A stretch of 6,474 nucleotides of DNA, taken from assembly GCA_003556955.1 (NCBI GenBank), contig PWQB01000535.1, forward strand, positions 1 through 6,474. The letters run 5' to 3'. Source of the stretch: Nostocaceae cyanobacterium CSSed10_463m (GTDB taxonomy: Bacteria > Cyanobacteriota > Cyanobacteriia > Cyanobacteriales > Nostocaceae). Below are positions 1 to 4,332 of the stretch, one piece after another. The position numbers and the translations under genes were made by a program. Numbering within the stretch: the stretch's first letter is position 1; each line of letters begins with the position of its first letter. The notes beneath the pieces are model-generated. The model saw only the letters and a list, made by a program, of their open reading frames with translations, made no database searches and was not told the DNA's origin.

Positions 1-165
1 CACTCAGCACTCAGCACTCAGCACTCAGCACTCAGCACTCAGCACTCAGCACTCAGCACTCCCCACTCCCCACTCAGCACTCCCCACTCAGCACTCCCCA
101 CTCAGCACTCAGCACTCCCCACTCCCCACTCAGCACTCAGCACTCAGCACTCAGCACTCAGCACT
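1..165. repeat. Heptanucleotide short tandem repeat array (STRR type)
   Basis: Twenty-three consecutive 7-bp units plus a 4-bp partial unit, with no spacer and no drift in phase. There are two unit types: CACTCAG (A, 17 copies) and CACTCCC (B, 6 copies). The order is A8 B2 A B A B A2 B2 A5, then CACT. The array starts at the window edge, so its full length is unknown. Its right end lies 3 bp beyond the stop codon of the minus-strand universal stress protein gene, so it would be transcribed as that gene's 3' untranslated region unless transcription stops first. Short tandemly repeated heptanucleotides are well known in heterocyst-forming cyanobacteria; assigning this array to that class is from memory of the family. 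Confidence 0.95.
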
Positions 166-168
166 TTA

Positions 169-1020
169 TTAAGCCACAGTCCGCGCCAACAACACAGGAC
201 AAGTAGCATTAACTCTCACATAGTCAGACAAAGAAGCACCAATGAGTCTGTCTATATCCACAAAACTCTTAGCCACTGATGGTCGGCGGTCTGGAGATCC
301 GATCAATAATAAATCTGTATTTAACTCTTCTGCAAGACGACAAATTTCTTCCCCAGGCTTACCGCTACTAGTGATACAACGGGTTTGCACACCAATTTTT
401 TGGGCTTCGGCAACAGCTTCTGCCAAAACTGGATTTTTCTCAGGGTTAATTTCTGTAACTTCAGAGGTTTTACCACGCAAATCTGTAGTAACATTAGTCA
501 AAATTAATTGACTACCCTGAGTACCTTGTAACAGAAACAGTGCCAAACTTAAGCATTTTTTAGCAGAATCAGAGCTATCCATAGCCACCATAACTCGCTT
601 GATTCTCTTCACATAAATATCATCCTTGACCAGCAACATGGGGCGAGAAGATAGCTGGAAAACATACTGGCTAACTGAGTTAGATAAAATGGATTGCAAA
701 CGTTTCAGTCCCCGTGAACCCATAATAATTAAGTCAGCATCAATTTCATCTGCTACCTGGCAAACTACAGTCTTGGGATCACCTTGGCGTAAAATTGAAG
801 ATACCTGGCTAGGATCTAACTTGAGAAACTGCATGGCATTAGCCAGAACTTTACCACCCTCTTCCCATTTATCTGTCATTGCCTCAGACGTACTTTGAGA
901 CTGTACAACGTGCAGAATTGTAACCTTTGCAGATTCGATTGACGGCATCTCCTTTAAGGTTTTGAGCATTTCTTCTGCATGGCCTAAGCCAGAAACTGCT
1001 AGCAAAATTTTTTCAATCAT
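169..1020 (-). CDS. Tandem-domain universal stress protein (UspA family)
   Basis: A 283-residue soluble cytoplasmic protein made of two UspA domains: about residues 1-133 (opening MIEKILLAVSG, closing RPMLLVKDD) and about 138-281 (opening IKRVMVAMDSSDSA, closing CPVLLARTVA). Both have the usual beta-strand start with an acidic or Ser/Gly turn and the hydrophobic C-terminal strand. The ATP-binding signature G-x2-G-x9-G-(S/T) is degenerate in both. Domain 1 has GSRG at 101-104, but Asn114-Ser115 where Gly-Ser is expected. Domain 2 has GSPD at 241-244 and keeps only Gly261-Ala-Ser near the second half. Nucleotide binding is therefore uncertain. The family is linked to stress and starvation responses, but the exact role here cannot be read from sequence. 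The ATG start is followed at once by the first conserved strand; AAGGG lies 12 nt upstream as a weak ribosome-binding site. It appears monocistronic. Confidence 0.93.
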   Translation of the reverse strand: MIEKILLAVSGLGHAEEMLKTLKEMPSIESAKVTILHVVQSQSTSEAMTDKWEEGGKVLANAMQFLKLDPSQVSSILRQGDPKTVVCQVADEIDADLIIMGSRGLKRLQSILSNSVSQYVFQLSSRPMLLVKDDIYVKRIKRVMVAMDSSDSAKKCLSLALFLLQGTQGSQLILTNVTTDLRGKTSEVTEINPEKNPVLAEAVAEAQKIGVQTRCITSSGKPGEEICRLAEELNTDLLLIGSPDRRPSVAKSFVDIDRLIGASLSDYVRVNATCPVLLARTVA

Positions 1021-1430
1021 TGTTAGTTCTCGCCCTTAAAGTTGCTTTTGTGTTTGCTCTTATTACTTGGCTCAGTTGAAAATTTCAAAGCCTTGCTCAA
1101 CAACCTAGTCAGTAATTCAGCACCAACAAACTTTAAATTATTAGCTATTAGCACTAAAACCTGTGATCAATAGTTAATTAATGTTGAGTTTTATTGCACC
1201 AAATCACCTGAATTTTGAACTAGGTTTCCAGGATTAAGCATACTCTCAATTTAGCGTAATAAACTTCATAAATTATTATCTTAGTTATTATTTTTAATCT
1301 ATATTGATTTATTTTAATTAGACAAAAGTTAAGTATTGCAAAGAATTTTATATAAATATGTGTCTGTCTTTTGGTGGCAAATCTTTTATAATCTTTTAAT
1401 TTCTGGAAATCCCTTCATTAACCCTGTTCT
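1021..1430. other. AT-rich spacer with no recognisable gene
   Basis: About 400 bp between the universal stress protein gene and the hairpin repeat. It is strongly AT-rich, especially 1255-1330. I found no convincing open reading frame, tRNA or strong terminator. The only signal I can point to is the weak promoter candidate for the gene on its left. Confidence 0.6.
1060..1088 (-). promoter_or_regulatory. Possible promoter of the universal stress protein gene
   Basis: On the minus strand TTGAAA (1088-1083) and TAATAA (1065-1060) are separated by exactly 17 bp. The -35 matches 5 of 6 consensus bases, but the -10 only 3 of 6. Transcription would begin near 1053, giving a leader of about 30 nt that includes the AAGGG at 1037-1033. 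It is a plausible but weak sigma-70-type promoter in an AT-rich spacer where chance matches are common. Confidence 0.3.
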
Positions 1431-1451
1431 GGGCGGGCAGGATGCCCACCC
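1431..1451. repeat. GC-rich hairpin repeat, GGGCGGGCA/TGCCCACCC
   Basis: A 9-bp stem (1431-1439 with 1443-1451) with one C-A mismatch at 1434/1448 and a 3-nt GGA loop. It stands out sharply from the AT-rich DNA around it. It lies about 70 bp beyond the stop of the oligopeptidase gene and about 410 bp upstream of the universal stress protein start. Neither side has a T-run, so it is not a standard intrinsic terminator, although it could stabilise a 3' end. From memory, very similar GC-rich hairpins are dispersed in intergenic regions of Nostoc-type genomes, so I call it a dispersed repeat. Confidence 0.6.
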
Positions 1452-1523
1452 CACAATAGTTTTGTCTAATGCACGATTTTAGGCTTATTTTGAGCTTGAC
1501 ACGCCACTACTCAACTGAAATTG

Positions 1524-3632
1524 TTAAGCCGCAGTCGGCAATAAACCAGTATGTTTGAGTAACGAAACAGTACTAGGTTCACGACCTCGGAAAGATGCAA
1601 ACACATTCATTGGGTGTTGACTACCACCGAGAGCCAACACTGTATCCCGGTAACGTATACCTGTAGCTTTTATTGCCTGTTCATCTTCTAAACCAGCTTC
1701 TTCAAAAGCGGCAAAAGCATCAGCACTCAGTACCTCAGCCCACTTGTAACTGTAATAACCTGCGGCATAACCCCCGGCAAAAATGTGTCCAAAGGCGCAT
1801 AAAAATGCGTCTTCTGGTAGTGGTGGTAAAACCGTAGTAGTTTTGGCAAGGCGTTGACGGACATCGGCGGCGGTTTCACCATTACCAGGACGATAACGAT
1901 AGTGTAGTTCTAAATCCACACTGCTAAAGTGAACTTGCCGCAACATCACACTACCACTCATATAGTTACGTGCTGCTAAGAGTTTTTGGTAATAATGCTC
2001 CGGTAGAGGTTCACCAGTTTGATAATGCTTCGCCATACCAAACAAAGTGGGTCGCTCATAACACCAGTTTTCCATAAACTGGCTGGGTAGTTCTACAGCA
2101 TCCCATTCTACATTGTTAATACCTGCTGCTCCGGTATAGTCTACTTTAGTCATCATGTGATGCAAGCCGTGACCAAACTCATGAAATAAAGTTTCTACTT
2201 CATAGAAAGTCATCAAACTCGGCTTACCATCCACTGGGGGACTTTGGTTACATACCAAATAGGCCACAGGTAAACGAATTGACGTTACACCATTTTCAGT
2301 GATTTTGCTGCGATTAATACAAACATCCATCCAAGCACCACCACGTTTTTCTGCGGGACGGCTGTAAGGGTCTAAGTAGAAGTACGCTAAAGGACTACCA
2401 GTTTCATCAGCTATTTGGAAATAACGCACATCCTCATGCCAAACTGGGGCTTGACCATCGGCAGGAGTTACAGTTATACCAAATAGCCGCTTTACTAGTC
2501 CAAATAAGCCATCTAAAACTTGCGGGAGAGGAAAGTAAGGACGTAATTCCTCGGCGGTGAAGGCAAATTTTTCTTCTCGTTGGCGTTCTGCCCAAAAGCT
2601 GGTATCCCAGTGTTGTAAATCTTCGGCTTCTGGGGCTTTCTTGGTAGCAGCGAAGGCTTTGAGTGCTTCTAAGTCTTTGACAGCAGCATCATAACTGGCT
2701 TGACGTAGTTCTTCTAATAATGCCTCCACTGCTGCCACATTAGGAGCCATCTTACTGGCTAGACTCAATTGAGCATAATTTTCAAAGCTGAGTAAACTTG
2801 CTAATTCTTGCCTCAGTTCTAAAATGCGCTCAATTATCGGCTGATTATTTAACTCTCCAGATGAAGCACGAGTGATGAAAGCTTTGTATATCTGTTCACG
2901 CAAATCTCGGCGGGTACTGTGCTGCATGAATGGCCCGTAACTGGGAAAGTCTAAAGTAATGCGCCAAGGGCCATTTTCTGGGGTGGCGTTTTCTGCTCCC
3001 GCCGCACGGGCAGCTTGTGCCGCTAGACTAATTAAGCTATCGGGTAAGCCGTCAATTTCTGCTTTTGTTGTCAGGGTTAAGCTAAAGGCCTGAGTGGCAT
3101 CCAGGACATGGTTAGAGAACTTGGTCGCCAGTTCTGCTAATTCCATTTGGATGGCGTTAAAACCCTCCCGTGCTTCTCCTTTTAAGCCCACGCCGGACAG
3201 TTTAGCATCTCTGATAGCATTTTCCACAATGCGCTGTTGGGCTGATTCTAAAGTTTTCCAGTTATCACTGGCGCGGAGTTGTTTGAGAGCATTATATACT
3301 GGCTGGCTTTGACCGAGTTTGTTGATGAACTGTACCACTTGTGGCTGTACGCTTTCATAAGCGGCGCGCAATTCAGGGCTATTTTTCACACCCATTAAAT
3401 GGCTCACTATGCCCCAACTCCAGTTCAACCGTTCTGTGAGTTTTTCTAATGGCTCTACTAAACCACTCCAAGTAGGCTGAATATTAGCTTCCAATTTAGT
3501 TAGCTGCTGGTCAAGTTCTGCCAATAATTCGGTGAAAGCTGGGATTATTTGCTCTGGTTTAATCTCACCGAAGGGAGGTAAGCCAGAACCTTTAAGTAAA
3601 GGATTTTGAGAAATAGTGACATTTGCACTCAT
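1524..3632 (-). CDS. prlC: Oligopeptidase A-type M3 family zinc metallopeptidase
   Basis: A 702-residue thimet-family (M3A) peptidase that cleaves short peptides in the cytoplasm; no signal peptide is visible. The zinc motif is HEFGH, with ligands His484 and His488 and catalytic Glu485. The third ligand is Glu514 in DAVELPSQFMENW, the same 26-residue interval after the second His as in thimet oligopeptidase. The substrate-binding block at 614-631 (FGHIFAGGYAAGYYSYKW) keeps His616, Tyr622, Tyr626 and Tyr629. Long stretches recall Escherichia coli OpdA (PrlC, about 680 residues): the N-terminal NPLL..LPPF, SHL..VKNSPELR, VLDAT, KRGGAWMD, GKP, and near the C-terminus FRGREP. It looks full length and intact. 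The start is ATG at 3632 without a clear Shine-Dalgarno sequence; no earlier conserved residues are needed. In E. coli the enzyme degrades peptides such as cleaved signal peptides. That role here is inferred from the family. Confidence 0.96.
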   Translation of the reverse strand: MSANVTISQNPLLKGSGLPPFGEIKPEQIIPAFTELLAELDQQLTKLEANIQPTWSGLVEPLEKLTERLNWSWGIVSHLMGVKNSPELRAAYESVQPQVVQFINKLGQSQPVYNALKQLRASDNWKTLESAQQRIVENAIRDAKLSGVGLKGEAREGFNAIQMELAELATKFSNHVLDATQAFSLTLTTKAEIDGLPDSLISLAAQAARAAGAENATPENGPWRITLDFPSYGPFMQHSTRRDLREQIYKAFITRASSGELNNQPIIERILELRQELASLLSFENYAQLSLASKMAPNVAAVEALLEELRQASYDAAVKDLEALKAFAATKKAPEAEDLQHWDTSFWAERQREEKFAFTAEELRPYFPLPQVLDGLFGLVKRLFGITVTPADGQAPVWHEDVRYFQIADETGSPLAYFYLDPYSRPAEKRGGAWMDVCINRSKITENGVTSIRLPVAYLVCNQSPPVDGKPSLMTFYEVETLFHEFGHGLHHMMTKVDYTGAAGINNVEWDAVELPSQFMENWCYERPTLFGMAKHYQTGEPLPEHYYQKLLAARNYMSGSVMLRQVHFSSVDLELHYRYRPGNGETAADVRQRLAKTTTVLPPLPEDAFLCAFGHIFAGGYAAGYYSYKWAEVLSADAFAAFEEAGLEDEQAIKATGIRYRDTVLALGGSQHPMNVFASFRGREPSTVSLLKHTGLLPTAA

Positions 3633-3655
3633 GGTTTTGTGTGAGTCGCCTATAA

Positions 3656-3661
3656 ATAATA
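3656..3661 (-). promoter_or_regulatory. Possible -10 box of the oligopeptidase gene
   Basis: TATTAT on the minus strand (3661-3656) lies 23 bp upstream of the ATG. It matches 5 of 6 bases of the -10 consensus. No good -35 is present at 16-18 bp. The resulting leader would be under 20 nt. If real, it makes the oligopeptidase gene independent of the small RNA promoter further upstream on the same strand. Confidence 0.28.
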
Positions 3662-3683
3662 TCTTGATGTATCTACTAATGTA

Positions 3684-3691
3684 GCGATCGC
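3684..3691. repeat. HIP1 octamer GCGATCGC
   Basis: A perfect HIP1 core palindrome, the highly iterated octamer found at very high density in many cyanobacterial genomes. It lies about 50 bp upstream of the oligopeptidase start. It is a lineage marker, not evidence of a gene-specific operator. Confidence 0.85.
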
Positions 3692-3840
3692 TGTGTAATT
3701 TAGCCGTGCCAAAATGACGAAGTATCCAGACAGTTGAAATTAATTAGGGTTTATCGCTTTATAATCCAGTAGTAGAAAAGCTTTCTTGGCAAGCTCTCCA
3801 GCAGTTTTTCGCCGAAATATTTCAAAAACCAAATCACTAA
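3692..3840. other. Spacer between small RNA terminator and oligopeptidase promoter region
   Basis: About 150 bp with no gene I can support. It holds a lone plus-strand TATAAT at 3760-3765, but the nearest -35-like sequence (TTGAAA, 3734-3739) is 20 bp away and nothing convincing lies downstream. The 8-mer CTTGGCAA at 3785-3792 also occurs as the loop of the terminator hairpin (3859-3866), probably by chance. Confidence 0.5.
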
Positions 3841-3846
3841 ACAAAC

Positions 3847-3873
3847 AAAAAACCTCAGCTTGGCAACTGAGGT
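3847..3873 (-). terminator. Strong intrinsic terminator of the minus-strand small RNA
   Basis: On the minus strand a perfect 7-bp stem (ACCTCAG, 3873-3867, with CTGAGGT, 3858-3852) encloses an 8-nt loop. It runs directly into TTTTTT (3852-3847), then GTTTG. The plus strand has an A-run before the hairpin and no T-run after it, so the signal works only leftward. No minus-strand protein gene ends just upstream, which points to a non-coding transcript or a leader of the oligopeptidase gene. Confidence 0.85.
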
Positions 3874-4002
3874 CTCTGATTAGGAGAAGTAAGAATGACG
3901 ATTTAGATACAACAATACAAAGAAGCGAAATTTTATCTCAAGCCCAAGGCAACTTTATTAATAATGATTTACGTAGGTATTTGAGGTATTTGCTAACTTA
4001 TG
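3847..4002 (-). ncRNA. psrR1: Small regulatory RNA, probable PsrR1 (SyR1) homologue
   Basis: A predicted transcript of about 155 nt from a promoter at 4037-4009 to the intrinsic terminator at 3873-3847. No protein gene lies on this strand in the interval. Just 5' of the terminator stem is an apparently unpaired pyrimidine-rich tract (3899-3879 on the minus strand, including TCATTCTTACTTCTCCTAAT). It is complementary to a ribosome-binding site followed by a start codon (AGGAG, 8 nt, ATG), which is typical of an sRNA that blocks translation initiation. The 5' part carries a perfect tandem 9-mer (CAAATACCT twice, 3992-3975). From the literature as I remember it, PsrR1 is a conserved cyanobacterial sRNA of about 130 nt in Synechocystis. 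It is induced by high light, represses photosystem I and phycobilisome mRNAs at their ribosome-binding sites, and is controlled by RpaB through an HLR1 site overlapping its core promoter. All of that fits here. The alternative is an attenuated leader of the oligopeptidase gene. Naming is inference without an alignment. Confidence 0.65.
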
Positions 4003-4016
4003 TAAATGAGTGTAAC
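3999..4016 (-). promoter_or_regulatory. HLR1-type RpaB binding site overlapping the sRNA -10 and start
   Basis: The minus strand reads GTTACACTCATTTACATA. Compared with the HLR1 consensus (G/T)TTACA(T/A)(T/A)NN(G/T)TTACA(T/A)(T/A), 15 of 16 specified bases match; the only deviation is the C after the first TTACA. The two TTACA cores are direct repeats 10 bp apart, one helical turn. The site covers the -10 box and the predicted start, where bound RpaB would block RNA polymerase. In known cases RpaB represses from such positions in low light and releases in high light. Regulation here is inferred from the motif alone. Confidence 0.6.
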
Positions 4017-4037
4017 AAGTTCGTTACAAAATGTCAA
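4009..4037 (-). promoter_or_regulatory. Sigma-70-type promoter of the small RNA
   Basis: On the minus strand a perfect TTGACA (4037-4032) is followed after exactly 17 bp by TACACT (4014-4009), which has 4 of 6 consensus bases including the key first TA and final T. Transcription should start near 4003-4001. No other place in this spacer has such a complete minus-strand promoter. Confidence 0.75.
4011..4028. promoter_or_regulatory. Perfect dyad TGTAAC-N6-GTTACA inside the sRNA promoter
   Basis: Six-bp arms (4011-4016 and 4023-4028) flank 6 bp, lying between the -35 and -10 boxes and sharing its left arm with the HLR1 site. The spacing does not fit NtcA (GTA-N8-TAC). It may be an operator for an unidentified dimeric regulator or a by-product of the HLR1 half-site. 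Confidence 0.35.
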
Positions 4038-4049
4038 CATTATTTACAA

Positions 4050-4197
4050 AAAAATTAGAAACCTTCGAGACAACCTGACTGGGAACCTCTGCGAGAGTTG
4101 AAAAACTGCGGAAAAATTACACTCCTCGTCCCAGAACAAAAACTAGAGGCATTCATGAATTGTCCCGACTATATAAATAAGGCATAGCTAACTGTGA
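4050..4197. other. Gene-free spacer with small inverted repeats
   Basis: No coding region is supported. CTGGGA (4079-4084) and TCCCAG (4129-4134) form a 6-bp inverted repeat. It encloses two mutually exclusive mini-hairpins: CTCT-GCG-AGAG (4087-4097) and AGTT-GAAA-AACT (4096-4107). A TATATAAAT run at 4170-4178 could be an AT-rich -10, but I see no matching -35. No function can be assigned. Confidence 0.4.
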
Positions 4198-4199
4198 AT

Positions 4200-4269
4200 T
4201 GGAATACAGTGTGTAATTCCAGTCCGCTTGCCATCTTATATCGCCCTTAATGGCAATTTGGCAGCCAAA
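4200..4269. promoter_or_regulatory. Cluster of three dyads upstream of the S8 protease promoter
   Basis: Three perfect inverted repeats lie in tandem within 70 bp. They are TGGAAT/ATTCCA (4200-4205, 4216-4221), TTGCCAT/ATGGCAA (4228-4234, 4250-4256) and the palindrome TTTGGCAGCCAAA (4257-4269). The last directly abuts the second and ends 16 bp before the TATAAT box. Their place upstream of the -10 suggests operator or activator sites, but I recognise no regulator motif. Confidence 0.4.
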
Positions 4270-4270
4270 A

Positions 4271-4318
4271 TGTCTCGGTGGAATTTATAATAAAGATACC
4301 AGCAACTTCACTGAGACA
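4271..4318 (+). promoter_or_regulatory. S8 protease promoter: TATAAT flanked by a 10-bp inverted repeat
   Basis: A perfect -10 box TATAAT at 4286-4291 predicts a start near 4298 and a 5' leader of about 35 nt. There is no acceptable -35 at 16-18 bp; TTGGCA at 4258-4263 is 22 bp away. This suggests dependence on an activator. TGTCTCGGTG (4271-4280) and CACTGAGACA (4309-4318) form an inverted repeat with a single G-T difference, the arms lying either side of the -10 and start point. Confidence 0.5.
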
Positions 4319-4332
4319 ATCAGCATTTGATC

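Noticed and set aside
1..165. CRISPR array
   Set aside because: The 7-bp units are directly contiguous with no spacers; it is a simple tandem repeat.
3734..3765. Plus-strand promoter TTGAAA/TATAAT
   Set aside because: The 20-bp spacer is too long and no supported gene lies downstream on that strand.
3847..3873. Attenuator or riboswitch of the oligopeptidase gene as the main reading
   Set aside because: The stem lies over 200 nt from the ATG, a separate -10 candidate is nearer the gene, and no alternative antiterminator stem is evident; kept only as an alternative.
3883..3906. Plus-strand AGGAG followed by ATG as a start site
   Set aside because: The frame is only ATG ACG ATT TAG (three residues). 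The pattern is the mirror image of the sRNA's anti-Shine-Dalgarno tract.
4011..4028. NtcA binding site
   Set aside because: The dyad gives GTA-N10-TAC, not the required GTA-N8-TAC, and it is better explained as part of the HLR1 site and promoter.
3786..4058. Plus-strand 90-codon open frame with a TTG start
   Set aside because: No Shine-Dalgarno, no recognisable domain, and it lies antisense across the sRNA, its terminator hairpin and its promoter, all of which explain the sequence better.
4327..4332. TTG at 4327 as the S8 protease start
   Set aside because: The ATG two codons later gives a cleaner signal peptide beginning with MRR, and TTG starts are rarer; not excluded.
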